A stretch of 64,000 nucleotides of DNA from Pseudomonas knackmussii B13. GTDB taxonomy: Bacteria > Pseudomonadota > Gammaproteobacteria > Pseudomonadales > Pseudomonadaceae. Below are positions 10,247 to 18,674 of this stretch, piece by piece. The position numbers and the translations under genes are program-made. The notes under the pieces are model-generated. The model did not search any database. It was given only the letters and a program-made list of their open reading frames with translations, and had not been told where the DNA came from. Where the stretch lies: positions 2,797,501 to 2,861,500 of the forward strand of contig NZ_HG322950.1 of assembly GCF_000689415.1 (NCBI RefSeq). The letters run 5' to 3'. How positions within the stretch are numbered: position 1 is the first letter of the stretch; every line of letters starts with the position of its first letter.

Positions 10247-11164
10247 ATGAACCCATCATCGATCTACCGGGATGAGGCTTTCGAGGCATGGCTGGGTCAG
10301 GTCAACCAGGCCTGCGGGCGTTTCGACGCGCGCACCCTGGGGCCGTCCTTCCACGGAAAGCTGCGGGAGTACCAGGAAGGTGCCATCAAGCTCAGCGTCG
10401 TCGACATGGCGCAGGTGCACCTGTACCGGACCAGCAAGGAAGTCAGCGCCAGCGGCAACGGCCACTTCTATGCGGTGTTCCAGTTGGAAGGCCGCTCGCA
10501 CCTGGAGCAGGACGGCAGCCGCGTGGTGCTGTCGCGCGGCGACATCACCCTGGTCGACGCCAACCGCCCGTGCGACATGACCTACGAGGACAACTCGCGG
10601 CAACTGTCGCTGATCCTCCCGCGCCAGGTGCTCGAACGCGGCCTGCGCCACACCGGCATCGCCTGCGCGCGGCGCATTCCGGCCAGCTCGCCGGTGGCGA
10701 TCCTGGCCAATACCCTGGTGCTCGAAACCAGCCGCCAGGACGGCCTGGGCATGCAGGAAAGCGAGGCGACCCTCGACGCCCTGGTCAGCCTGTTGCGCCC
10801 GGCCCTGGCCAGCCAGGAAGCCGAGTGCGACAGCCACGAGCGGCTGTTCCGCAAGGCGGTGGCCTTCATCGACGAGCACATCGGCGCCGAAGAGCTCTGC
10901 CCGGAGCTGATCGCCCGCGAAGTGGGCGTGTCGGTGCGCGGCCTGTACCGCATGTTCGCCAAGAAAGGCCTGGTGGTGGCGCAGTACATCAAGAACCGCC
11001 GCCTGGACTTCTGCGCCGAATCCCTGCGCAACGCCGCCGGCGAGCAGAAGCTTTCGGCGCTGGGCTACGCCTGGGGCTTCTCCGATTCGAGCTACTTCTC
11101 GACGGCGTTCAAGTCGCGCTTCGGGGTTTCGCCGGGCGAATACCGCAAGCGCTACGCGCATTGA
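10247..11164 (+). CDS. feaR: FeaR-like AraC family activator
   Basis: About 305 residues. An N-terminal AraC-binding-like sensor domain (through about residue 190) is followed by a C-terminal double helix-turn-helix, with LIAREVGVSVRGLYRMFAKKGLVVAQYIKNRRLDFCAE and GFSDSSYFSTAFKSRFGVSPGEYRKRY as the two recognition modules. Size, architecture and the following aldehyde dehydrogenase fit FeaR, the activator of phenylethylamine/phenylacetaldehyde oxidation genes in enterics. Start at 10247 (MNPSSIYRD) matches family length better than the upstream in-frame ATG at 10226, though the ribosome site is weak. A different AraC regulator of aldehyde metabolism is possible. Confidence 0.8.
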   Translation: MNPSSIYRDEAFEAWLGQVNQACGRFDARTLGPSFHGKLREYQEGAIKLSVVDMAQVHLYRTSKEVSASGNGHFYAVFQLEGRSHLEQDGSRVVLSRGDITLVDANRPCDMTYEDNSRQLSLILPRQVLERGLRHTGIACARRIPASSPVAILANTLVLETSRQDGLGMQESEATLDALVSLLRPALASQEAECDSHERLFRKAVAFIDEHIGAEELCPELIAREVGVSVRGLYRMFAKKGLVVAQYIKNRRLDFCAESLRNAAGEQKLSALGYAWGFSDSSYFSTAFKSRFGVSPGEYRKRYAH

Positions 11165-11640
11165 GGGAGGGGCGGTGGCGACACCGCCCCTCGCGGCACC
11201 AATGCCTCTGTAGGAGCGGATCTCATCCGCGATGCTTTTCGCGGACAAGGTCCGCTCCTGCACACGTTCACGCCATCCCCGCCATCTCCGTCTTCCCCGC
11301 GAACGCAGGGACCCAAGAGCAACGCGTGCCGGCGCTCTTCGTAGGGTGAATAACCCCGAAGGGGTTATCCGCCGTTTTCGTGCCGGGCGACGGCGGATAA
11401 CCGCGAACCGCATGGCACGGTGTGTCCCTGTAGGAGCGGCCCATGGCCGCGAATCGTGCGCATGGCGCGCTCCTACGGGTTCGAAGCGAACGGCACAGGG
11501 ACTAGACCCCCGCTATTGGCACTCCTGCCAACACGACTGGCACAGACAAAAAGACCCGCTTCCCGCCGCCTGGCGACAATCGACCTCGACCGGCCGTGCC
11601 CCAGGTGCGTCCGAAGAAAATCTACAAGAGTGCTTTCGTC
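11165..11640. repeat. REP cluster and putative FeaR operator between feaR and the cytochrome gene
   Basis: No gene. REP units occur at about 11208-11262 (inverted TGTAGGAGCGGA and GGTCCGCTCCTGC), 11338-11405 (GAATAACCCCGAAGGGGTTATCC hairpin type, two units) and 11428-11478 (CTGTAGGAGCGGCC ... GCGCTCCTACGGG). Downstream, TGGCAC is directly repeated at 11517-11522 and 11538-11543, 21 bases apart, inside which TTGGCACTCCTGCCAA forms a palindrome (11516-11531). Confidence 0.7.
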
Positions 11641-12039
11641 ATGCTGTTCACCGTGAAAACCCGAATCAAGACCGGCCTCTGCGGCCTCCTGCTGGCCCTG
11701 GGCGCCGTCCAGTCCGGCCTCGCCCTGGCCGACGATGCCGCCAAGGGCCAGGCCGTGTTCGAGCGCGACTGCTCGCTGTGCCACACCGCCAATGCCGGCG
11801 GCCCGAACATCATGGGTCCGAACCTGCATGGCGTGGTCGGGCGCAAGGCCGGCTCGCTGGCTGGTTTCAGCTACTCCCAGGCGATGAAGGACCACGGCGC
11901 CACCTGGTCCCGCGACAACCTCGAAGCCTTCCTGGCCCAGCCGCAGACCGCCGTGCCCGGCACCTACATGCCGTACCAGGGCCTGGCCGACGCCGACGAG
12001 CGCAAGGCCCTGAGCCTGTGGCTGAGCCAACAGCACTGA
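11641..12039 (+). CDS. periplasmic class I cytochrome c
   Basis: A 132-residue monoheme cytochrome. A Sec signal peptide (about residues 1-30, ending GLALA) is followed by the heme site C44-S-L-C47-H48 and a likely axial methionine M110 in TYMPYQ; the mature protein of about 100 residues fits the c550/c2 class. It precedes the phenylacetaldehyde dehydrogenase by 89 bases with a small GC hairpin (12054-12071) between. A c-type cytochrome here suggests electron transfer from a periplasmic dehydrogenase that makes the aldehyde (for example an amine or alcohol dehydrogenase encoded elsewhere); that link is inference. Confidence 0.85.
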   Translation: MLFTVKTRIKTGLCGLLLALGAVQSGLALADDAAKGQAVFERDCSLCHTANAGGPNIMGPNLHGVVGRKAGSLAGFSYSQAMKDHGATWSRDNLEAFLAQPQTAVPGTYMPYQGLADADERKALSLWLSQQH

Positions 12040-12128
12040 AATTCCCTGGCCGCCCCCGGCGCCTGCCGGGGCTGCGGTTCCCTGCCTGATCGCGGCCTTG
12101 CCCGCGGGAACGAAGAACAGGAGTCACC

Positions 12129-13619
12129 ATGAGCATCACTGCAACCCTGCCGCAGGTCGCCGAATTCCTCCAGCGCCGCCACGGCTGCTTCATCGACGGC
12201 GCCTGGGTGGCCTATGACGGCCCCACCAGCGACGTGGTCAACCCGGCCACCGGCGAAGTCATCGCGAAGATCGCCGACATCGATACCGATATGCTCGACC
12301 GCGCTGTGCGCTCGGCCCATGCCGCCTTCAAGTCGCGCGTCTGGTCCGACCTGCGGCCGGCCGACCGCGAGCGCATCCTGCTGCGCTTCGCCGACCTGGT
12401 GGAGCAGCACGCCGAGGAACTGGCCCAGCTGGAAACCCTGAGCCAGGGCAAGTCGATCAACCTGACCCGCATGCTCGACGTCGGCGCCACTGTGGAGTTC
12501 ATGCGCTACATGGCCGGCTGGGCGACCAAGATCGAAGGCCAGTCGCTGGACGTGTCCATCCCGCTGCCGCCGGGCACCAAGTTCACCGCCTTCACCCGCC
12601 GCGAGCCGGTAGGCGTGGTCGCCGGCATCGTGCCGTGGAACTTCCCGCTGATGATCGCCGTATGGAAACTGATGCCCGCGCTGGCCACCGGCAACACCGT
12701 GGTCATCAAGCCCGCTTCGGAAACCCCGCTGACCGCCCTGCGCCTGGCCGAACTGGCCTTCGAGGCGGGCGTGCCGGCCGGCGTGTTCAACCTGGTCACC
12801 GGTGACGGCGCGCGCATCGGCGGCGGCCTGGCTTCGCACAAGCTGATCAGCAAGGTCTCCTTCACCGGCTCCACCGCCGTGGGCCGCAGCGTCGGCATCG
12901 CCGCGATGCAGAACATGACCCGCTTCGCCCTGGAACTGGGCGGCAAGAACCCGATGATCATCCTGGCCGATGCCGACATCGACAAATGCGTGCAAGGCGC
13001 GCTGCTGGGCGGCCTGCTCAACAGCGGCCAGGTCTGCGCCGCGGCCTCGCGCTTCTACGTGCACGAGTCGCGTTATGCCGAGTTCGTCGAGAAGCTGGGC
13101 GCCGTAGTCGCCGGCATGAGCATCGGCGAAGGCATGGACGACACCGCGCAGATCACCCCGCTGGTTTCGCGCAAGCAGCAGACCTCGGTGCTCAAGCACA
13201 TCGAGACTGCCCGCCGCGAAGGCGCGCGCGTGGTCTGCGGTGGCGAGCCGGTGGACTGCAACGGCTTCTTCGTGCGTCCGACCGTACTGGCCGAAGTCAA
13301 GCAGAGCATGTCGGTGGCCCACGACGAGGTGTTCGGTCCGGTGCTGGCGGTGCTGCCGTTCAAGACCGAGGACGAAGCCATCGAGATGGCCAACGACAGC
13401 GAGTACGGCCTGGGCGCCAGCCTCTGGACCAACGACCTGACCAAGGCCATGAACCTGGTGCCGCGCATCGAGTCGGGCACCGTCTGGGTCAACGCCCACG
13501 TGCTGCTCGACCCGAGCATGCCCTTCGGCGGCGTCAAGCAGTCGGGCATGGGCCGCGAGTTCGGTCGCGCCGTGGTCGAGGCCTACACCGAGATCAAGTC
13601 GGTGTGCATCGCCCACTGA
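12129..13619 (+). CDS. feaB: phenylacetaldehyde dehydrogenase (FeaB/PadA/StyD type)
   Basis: A 496-residue NAD-dependent aldehyde dehydrogenase. Visible are the Rossmann/catalytic segments IVPWNFPLMIAVWKLMPAL, the FTGSTAVGR cofactor motif, the general base glutamate in LELGGKNP (near residue 265) and the nucleophilic cysteine in NSGQVCAAASRFYV (near 300). The subfamily look, the FeaR-like regulator two genes upstream and the adjacent paa cluster point to phenylacetaldehyde oxidation to phenylacetate. Start follows AGGAGTCACC. A perfect GC hairpin follows the stop. A broader aldehyde range cannot be excluded. Confidence 0.87.
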   Translation: MSITATLPQVAEFLQRRHGCFIDGAWVAYDGPTSDVVNPATGEVIAKIADIDTDMLDRAVRSAHAAFKSRVWSDLRPADRERILLRFADLVEQHAEELAQLETLSQGKSINLTRMLDVGATVEFMRYMAGWATKIEGQSLDVSIPLPPGTKFTAFTRREPVGVVAGIVPWNFPLMIAVWKLMPALATGNTVVIKPASETPLTALRLAELAFEAGVPAGVFNLVTGDGARIGGGLASHKLISKVSFTGSTAVGRSVGIAAMQNMTRFALELGGKNPMIILADADIDKCVQGALLGGLLNSGQVCAAASRFYVHESRYAEFVEKLGAVVAGMSIGEGMDDTAQITPLVSRKQQTSVLKHIETARREGARVVCGGEPVDCNGFFVRPTVLAEVKQSMSVAHDEVFGPVLAVLPFKTEDEAIEMANDSEYGLGASLWTNDLTKAMNLVPRIESGTVWVNAHVLLDPSMPFGGVKQSGMGREFGRAVVEAYTEIKSVCIAH

Positions 13620-13627
13620 TGGGGCTT

Positions 13628-13658
13628 GCGCAGCGTGCCGCCCGGCGGCACGCTGCGC
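13628..13658 (+). terminator. GC-rich hairpin after the aldehyde dehydrogenase
   Basis: Perfect 13-bp stem GCGCAGCGTGCCG / CGGCACGCTGCGC with a 5-nt loop, eight bases after the stop codon. There is no U tract, so it may act as a Rho-assisted terminator or 3' stabiliser. Confidence 0.6.
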
Positions 13659-13717
13659 CGCTTCATCCGCCAGCGGCTTAGGCTGGCAGAGGCGTTCCAA
13701 CGGAGGAGGGTGATCGA

Positions 13718-14431
13718 ATGTACGCACTGACCATGCGCATCGCGCTGGGCTGCCTGCTGCCGTTCGCCGCCATCTTCCTGCTCGGTGCCATGCCCGGGGT
13801 CAGCCCGGCCTGGGATTTCGCCAACGCCGTCGGCATGCTCGCCAGCGCGCTCTTCCTCCTGCTGTTCGCCTACACCGGCAAGCCGATGGCCCAGCCGCGG
13901 CACGACGGCAAATTCTTCATGGTGCTGCACCGCGACCTGTCCTTCGTCGCCGTGGCGCTGCTTGCGCTGCACATCGGCGTGATGCTGGTGGACGAGCCGC
14001 TGGTGATCGATGAGCTATTGCCCGGTGCGGCCTGGCACATGCTCGCTGGCGACGCCGCGACCCTGATCCTGCTGCTGATGGTGCCGCTCAGCCTGACCGC
14101 CGTACGCCGCAAGCTGTGGCGCAAGCACGCGGACTTCCGCCGCACGCATTACTGGGCCAGCGCGCTGATCGTGGCCCTGGCGGCGGGACACATGATCGGC
14201 GCCGGCTACTACAGCGGCACGCCCTGGAAGATGCTGCTGTGGGGCGCGCTCAGCGTCGCCGCGCTGGCCTGGCCGCTGCTGCCGCGCAAGACCCCGCACT
14301 ACGCCGAGGGCGGCCGTCGCCGGCACAGCGCCTACCTGGCCACGCGCCTGAGCGTCGCCGCGCTTGTCGCTGGCCTGGTATTGGCAGGCGCCTATTCACT
14401 GCTCAGCAGCGTGGATCTGCCGCTGCTATGA
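13718..14431 (+). CDS. multi-pass membrane protein, ferric-reductase/cytochrome-b-like
   Basis: A 237-residue protein with about seven hydrophobic segments (roughly 5-25, 33-53, 70-91, 106-128, 143-164, 170-187, 206-228). Histidines fall inside or at the edge of the central helices (HRDL, ALHIGV, WHMLAGD, RRTHYW, AAGHMIG), as expected for a di-heme b-type transmembrane core of the ferric reductase-like superfamily. No flavin or NAD domain is present. It ends in a four-base ATGA overlap with the tetraheme cytochrome gene, so the two products probably form one electron-transfer unit. Function not established; I do not give a symbol. Confidence 0.75.
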   Translation: MYALTMRIALGCLLPFAAIFLLGAMPGVSPAWDFANAVGMLASALFLLLFAYTGKPMAQPRHDGKFFMVLHRDLSFVAVALLALHIGVMLVDEPLVIDELLPGAAWHMLAGDAATLILLLMVPLSLTAVRRKLWRKHADFRRTHYWASALIVALAAGHMIGAGYYSGTPWKMLLWGALSVAALAWPLLPRKTPHYAEGGRRRHSAYLATRLSVAALVAGLVLAGAYSLLSSVDLPLL

Positions 14432-14808
14432 AGCGCTGGTACTGGTTGCTGCTGATCCCGTTCCTGGTGGCCTTCGCGATAGGCGCGCGCAGCGGTCACG
14501 ACCGCCTGGTGAGCGCCCACCCGGTGCTGCCGATGAACTTCGAGCACAGCAACCACGGCAGCATCAACTGCGTGGTTTGCCATCACGACTTCAACGACCA
14601 CTCAGCTCCGGCGCCTACCGGCACGCGCACCTGCATCCTGTGCCACAAGGAGACGCCGAAGCTGGCCGTGACCATCGAGCACGACTTCCACCAGCTCTGC
14701 GAAGGCTGCCACCTCAAGAACCTGCAAGCCTTCCGCCAGACCGGCCCGGTGCGCTCGTGCAAGGCGTGCCATACGCCGAGTGCTTCCGCGTCATCGGGTG
14801 GGTTCTAG
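14428..14808 (+). CDS. small membrane-anchored tetraheme cytochrome c
   Basis: A 126-residue protein: one N-terminal membrane anchor (about 5-20) and four heme-attachment sites, C48VVCH, C69ILCH, C91EGCH and C111KACH, with additional histidines (H40, H43, H53, H85, H88) available as axial ligands. This is a c3/c7-like multiheme domain, far smaller than NapC/NirT. It is translationally coupled to the b-type membrane protein before it. I infer a quinol-to-periplasm electron path; the acceptor is unknown. A REP cluster follows directly. Confidence 0.85.
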   Translation: MKRWYWLLLIPFLVAFAIGARSGHDRLVSAHPVLPMNFEHSNHGSINCVVCHHDFNDHSAPAPTGTRTCILCHKETPKLAVTIEHDFHQLCEGCHLKNLQAFRQTGPVRSCKACHTPSASASSGGF

Positions 14809-15148
14809 CGGCCCAAGACCGGGCCCGACCCTCATCCGCACCAATTCCCTGCTGTAGGAGCGAGCTTGCTCGCGAACAGAGCTCCCCGGATACGTCGATA
14901 TTTTGGCTTGGCTGCAATCCCTCTCCCCAACCCTCTCCCGCAAGCGGGAGAGGGGGCTGGTCGGCGTCTGCGCAAATCCCGGCGTCATCCTGTAGGAGCG
15001 GATTCATCCGCGAAAATCCCCACATCGATTCCCACCTGTAGGAGCGCGCCATGCGCGCGAATCGCGGCCATGGGCCGCTCCTACGGTGAAAACACCGTGC
15101 CGTGCGGTTCGCGAGCAAGCTCGCTCCTATACCCTCCCGTCTTCCCCG
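14809..15148. repeat. REP cluster left of the IS3 element
   Basis: No gene. Units: TGTAGGAGCGAGCTTGCTCGCG at about 14853-14875, the CCCTCTCCCGC/GCGGGAGAGGG hairpin at about 14931-14955, TGTAGGAGCGGATTC at about 14992-15006, a pair of TGTAGGAGCGCGCC / GGGCCGCTCCTACGG units at about 15038-15085, and a GCGAGCAAGCTCGC hairpin near 15110-15124. Confidence 0.75.
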
Positions 15149-15184
15149 TGAAGTGGTCAAGTAAAACTGGACACTGGTTTAGGT

Positions 15185-16012
15185 CTATCCAGCCAGCTCT
15201 TCACGCCGTGCCGGTGTCTGGTAATCGTTGTGACTGTGTGGCCGTTGGTGGTTGTAGTAGTCGGTGACGTAACGCAGCACGTCGGCTTCCGCCTGGGGCT
15301 GATCGACGTAGCCGGAGGGCGGTATCCATTCCGACTTGAGGCTTCTGAAGAATCGCTCCATCGGCGCGTTATCCCAGCAGTTTCCTCGACCGCTCATGCT
15401 TTGCCGAATGCCGTAGCGCCAGAGCATTTGGCGAAATTCGAGGCTGGTGTAATGACAGCCCTGGTCGGAGTGAAACATCAGTTGCTGTGGCATGCCCCTG
15501 GCTTCGTAGGCCACCCGCAGAGCGCGCCCGGTGAGTTGTGAGTCGGGCCGGTTGGACATGGCCCAGCCGACGATCCGACGTGCATACAGATCCATCACGG
15601 CGGCCAGGTAGATCCAGCGGCCACCGGCCCAGATGTACGTCACATCCCCGCACCACACCTGGTTGGGGCGGCTCACATTGAACCGGCGCGCCAGCTCATT
15701 GGCCGCGATGGCACTGTGTTCCTTGGCAACCCGGTAGCGATGTTTACGGCGTTGTGTACTGACGAGCCCGGCCTCTTTCATCAACCGGGCGGCAAGGTAA
15801 CGGCCTGCAGGAAAGCCCTCGTTGCGCAAGGCGGCCGATAGCGTTCGGGCACCGGCCGCGCTGCGGCTCTGGGCATGCAGTTCCACCACGCGCTGGCGTA
15901 ACGCTTCTCGTCGACTGCAGACGCGTGCCTGCCGCTTTCGGGCCGCATAAACACTGCTGCGATTTACCTGGAATAACCGGCACAGTTCCGTACGCGAATA
16001 CTGCTCGCCCAA
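15185..16012 (-). CDS. IS3-family transposase OrfB (integrase domain)
   Basis: About 275 residues with an HTH_21-like N-terminus and a DDE integrase core: first D in WCGDVTYIWAGGRWIYLA, second in FHSDQGCHYTS and the glutamate in ERFFRSLKSEW. In this family OrfB is made as an OrfAB fusion by a -1 ribosomal frameshift; the frame open upstream of 16012 (nominal TTG start) supports that. The slippery site is described under orfA. Confidence 0.88.
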   Translation of the reverse strand: MGEQYSRTELCRLFQVNRSSVYAARKRQARVCSRREALRQRVVELHAQSRSAAGARTLSAALRNEGFPAGRYLAARLMKEAGLVSTQRRKHRYRVAKEHSAIAANELARRFNVSRPNQVWCGDVTYIWAGGRWIYLAAVMDLYARRIVGWAMSNRPDSQLTGRALRVAYEARGMPQQLMFHSDQGCHYTSLEFRQMLWRYGIRQSMSGRGNCWDNAPMERFFRSLKSEWIPPSGYVDQPQAEADVLRYVTDYYNHQRPHSHNDYQTPARREELAG

Positions 16013-16029
16013 TGCCTCGACCAGCCTGA

Positions 16030-16326
16030 CTAGTCGAGGGCGTCCGACATCAAGAGAGCGGTAGCCTTTTTTAGAATCTCTTTCTCCCGCTCCAAGCGGC
16101 GGACTTGCGCCTCCAACTCCTGAATGCGCCGCTGATCCTCTGTCAGCGCCTTGCTATGCGCAGGCGTCTGGCCGCCACGCTCCAGTTGCAACTGCGCCAC
16201 CCAGCGACGCATCGCCGTGGGCCCCACCCCCATCGCCTTGCAGGCGGCCGGCACCGTATAGCCTTGATCCACCACCAAGCGGGCGGCTTCCAGTTTGAAA
16301 TCTGGACTGAATGATCTTCTGCTCAT
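16030..16326 (-). CDS. IS3-family OrfA
   Basis: A 98-residue protein starting MSRRSFSPDFKLEAAR with an HTH (TVPAACKAMGVGPTAMRRWV) and a C-terminal leucine-zipper-like coiled coil (RIQELEAQVRRLEREKEIL). A canonical slippery heptamer A-AAA-AAG lies at complement 16066-16072, in the correct frame (codons for the KK pair in EILKK), allowing -1 shifting into orfB. ATG at 16326 preferred over GTG at 16332. Confidence 0.87.
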   Translation of the reverse strand: MSRRSFSPDFKLEAARLVVDQGYTVPAACKAMGVGPTAMRRWVAQLQLERGGQTPAHSKALTEDQRRIQELEAQVRRLEREKEILKKATALLMSDALD

Positions 16327-16499
16327 GAACACCTCAGCTGTGGGCGAAGCTTAACGCCCTATCGGGGTGTCCAGAATCATTAGGCCACTTCAGTACTTTC
16401 GGGGCGGGCCTCCGGTGCGGGGGAGTTCGTGAGGGTAGCCCGGCTTCATCGGGCCCGTATGACGGGGCAAGCGTTCTTGGTTACTTCTTAGGCGTTTGT

Positions 16500-17762
16500 T
16501 GTACGGACCGGGGACATAGCTGACAGGTGTGCGGGGACATGGTTGACACTTTCCGGCGAGCAGCCTTGTCGGGAATCCACGCCATGCCCTGGAACACGAG
16601 AGACACCATGAGCCTGAAAGAGGAATTCATTGCCCTAGCCTTACAGCCCGACAGCAACAAGCGAGAGCTTTGCCGACGTTTCGGAATCAGCCCGCAAACG
16701 GCCTACAAGTGGCTTAAGCGATACGCGCAGCAAGGGCGAGAGGGATTGCATGAGCAATCCCGCCGGCCGCTCAGCAGCCCCAGACGCACCCCGCCGGAGC
16801 TGGAGACAGAGGTGGTCGCCTTGCGCCAGGCGCATCCCGCGTGGGGCGGACGCAAGATCAGCCATGTCCTGAGACGCTGCATTGCTCCTAGCACCGTGAC
16901 CAATGTCCTGCACCGTCACACGCTGATCCTGCCGCCTGAAAAGGAAGCCAAGAAGCCTTGGCAGCGCTTCGAACACGAAGCCCCCAATGACCTCTGGCAG
17001 ATGGACTTCAAGGGCTACTTCCCGACCCAGCAAGGCCAGTGTCATCCGCTGACCGTGGTGGATGACCACTCCCGTTTCAACCTGGCGATCCAAGCCTGTG
17101 CCAATGAGCGCAAGGAAACGGTCCAGGAAAAGCTGACCGAAATCTTTCGACGCTATGGCCTGCCAGCCCGAATCAACACCGACAATGGCTCGCCCTGGGG
17201 CTCGCCACGCAACCCCGGGGAATTATCCGAACTGGGTGTCTGGCTGGTCAGGCTGGGAATTCGCTTGAGTTTCAGCCGGCCCTACCACCCACAGACCAAT
17301 GGTAAGAACGAGCGCTTCCATCGCGCCCTCAAGGCCGAGGTGCTCAAGGGAAAGCACTTTCACGACCTGGTCGAAGCCCAGGCGGCCTTCGACCAGTGGC
17401 GTGAGATCTACAACCATCACCGGCCCCACGAAGCGCTGGGCTACCAGGTTCCCATGGAGCGCTACCGCCCAAGCCCTTGGTCATTTCCAGAGGAACTAGA
17501 GGACTTCGAATACGCCATGGACGACGAAGTGACGAAGGTCTATCACAGCCGATTCCGCTTCAGAAAACGCTACTTCCGCATCGCCAAAGGGCTTGCTGGG
17601 CACCTGATTGCCATCCGTCCCAGACCCGATAGCGAGGTCCTGTACGACGTGTATTTCTGCCATCAACTGCTCCGCACCATCGACCTGAACAATCCCGACT
17701 ACGGACCATAATGTGTCAACCATGTCCCCGCACATGTGTCCACCATGTCTCCGGTCCATACA
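16500..17762 (+). mobile_element. IS481-family insertion sequence
   Basis: 1,263 bp, beginning TGTACGGACC and ending GGTCCATACA. The 50-base terminal inverted repeats (16500-16549 and 17713-17762) match at 43 positions. It is flanked by a 10-bp direct repeat AGGCGTTTGT (16490-16499 and 17763-17772), a clear target duplication indicating an intact, relatively recent insertion. Confidence 0.93.
16584..17711 (+). CDS. IS481-family transposase
   Basis: About 375 residues. The N-terminal helix-turn-helix (RELCRRFGISPQTAYKWLKRY) is followed by a DDE core: D in LWQMDFKGYF, D in INTDNGSPWGSP and E in NGKNERFHRAL, and a C-terminal beta-rich tail. I took the ATG that gives MPWNTRDT; MSLKEEF at 16608 is an alternative and a GTG at 16527 is less likely. 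The reading frame is uninterrupted and may be active. Confidence 0.9.
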   Translation: MPWNTRDTMSLKEEFIALALQPDSNKRELCRRFGISPQTAYKWLKRYAQQGREGLHEQSRRPLSSPRRTPPELETEVVALRQAHPAWGGRKISHVLRRCIAPSTVTNVLHRHTLILPPEKEAKKPWQRFEHEAPNDLWQMDFKGYFPTQQGQCHPLTVVDDHSRFNLAIQACANERKETVQEKLTEIFRRYGLPARINTDNGSPWGSPRNPGELSELGVWLVRLGIRLSFSRPYHPQTNGKNERFHRALKAEVLKGKHFHDLVEAQAAFDQWREIYNHHRPHEALGYQVPMERYRPSPWSFPEELEDFEYAMDDEVTKVYHSRFRFRKRYFRIAKGLAGHLIAIRPRPDSEVLYDVYFCHQLLRTIDLNNPDYGP

Positions 17763-17927
17763 AGGCGTTTGTAAGAAGTGACTCGCCGAGGGGCGAAACA
17801 AGATCTATCCGAGCACGCAAAAGCGGCGCGCTACACCGTTTTCTGGGTCCCCGCGTTCGCGGGGATGACGGAGATGGCGGGAATGGCGGGGAAGTGTAGG
17901 AGCGCCTGGCGGGCAGCGGAGCGCCTA

Positions 17928-18674
17928 TCAGAACCCCAGCAACTGCCCCACCTGATCCACCCGCGGATCGTCGCTGCGGCTGACCACGGCGTAGTTGTAG
18001 TTGCCCTTGCTCCAGTAGCGCGTCAGCAGCTCACCATCCTGGCGTTGGCCGTGGGGCAACAGGTGGTTGGCCGGGCCCGGCGGGCGGATGAAGAAGCTCA
18101 GGCGGTGGCCCTGGTCGTCCTCGTAGACCACCAGCGCCGCCGCGCCTTGCTCGGTGGCGAGCAGGCGGGCGCCAACCGTGCGCAGGCCGAGCTGGTCGAG
18201 GTCGGCCGGCAGGCTGGCGTTTTCCAGGTATCGGCCGAGCCAGGCGCGGACGTTGTCGCCGGAGCCGGTGTCGAGGCGTGCGCCGCTGCCGTTTTCGGCG
18301 AACAGGCGATAGGCCTGCACCGCGTCCTGCATCGGCTTGTCGACCTTGGCCAGGCTCATGTCGCGGGCCTGCCAGCCGCCGAGGCTGCCGACGCCGAGGG
18401 CCACCAGCAACGCGGCGGCTATGGCAAGGCGCGATTGCCGGCGCGCGCGCAGGCGGGTGCGGATGTGCTGCGGATCCAGCTCCGGGGCCGGCGGCAGCGC
18501 CGCGCTGGCGAGGGCGGCGCGCAGGCGCTGGGCATCCTGCTTCCAGGCCTCGACGCGGCGGGCTTCGTGGGGGTGGTTGGCGAGCCAGGCTTCCACCCAC
18601 TCGCGACGCTCGGGGTCGAGCTGCTCGTCGACGTAGGCGTGCAGGTCGTTGTCGTTGGGAGTCATGGCGTTCAT
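17928..18674 (-). CDS. membrane anti-sigma factor
   Basis: A 248-residue protein: cytoplasmic N-terminal domain (DLHAYVDEQLDPERREWVEAWLA, about residues 10-32, the usual sigma-binding helix pair), one transmembrane segment at about 82-101, then a periplasmic domain. Its ATG overlaps the sigma gene stop by four bases, the standard arrangement for an ECF sigma and its inhibitor. Inferred to hold the sigma factor inactive until a periplasmic signal, plausibly oxidative given the divergent catalase-like gene. Confidence 0.87.
   Translation of the reverse strand: MNAMTPNDNDLHAYVDEQLDPERREWVEAWLANHPHEARRVEAWKQDAQRLRAALASAALPPAPELDPQHIRTRLRARRQSRLAIAAALLVALGVGSLGGWQARDMSLAKVDKPMQDAVQAYRLFAENGSGARLDTGSGDNVRAWLGRYLENASLPADLDQLGLRTVGARLLATEQGAAALVVYEDDQGHRLSFFIRPPGPANHLLPHGQRQDGELLTRYWSKGNYNYAVVSRSDDPRVDQVGQLLGF

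Larger units (their letters stand above)
15149..16392 (-). mobile_element. IS3-family insertion sequence
   Basis: About 1.24 kb with imperfect terminal inverted repeats of about 26 bases (15149-15174 and 16367-16392, about 20 matches; both begin TGAAGTGG and end CTGGACAC). It encodes orfA and orfB in the usual overlapping frames. No matching target duplication flanks it, and its right flank continues a structured repeat whose left part is missing, suggesting a deletion next to the element. Confidence 0.85.
16393..17870. repeat. second copy of the structured repeat, interrupted by the IS481 element
   Basis: Segments 16393-16499 and 17773-17870 line up in order with 1372-1580 (shared words include TCGGGGCGGGCCTCCGG, GGGGCAAGCGTTCTTGG and GACTCGCCGAGGGGCGAAA). 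The IS481 element sits in the loop of its TTACTTCTTA...TAAGAAGTGA hairpin, and the IS3 element abuts its left side. Confidence 0.75.

Noticed and set aside
11208..11480. Repeated hairpins resembling a CRISPR array
   Set aside because: Units are palindromic REP sequences with irregular spacing and alternating orientation; no uniform spacers and no cas genes.
12054..12071. Strong terminator between the cytochrome c and aldehyde dehydrogenase genes
   Set aside because: A 7-bp GC stem without a U run; too weak to separate the genes with confidence.
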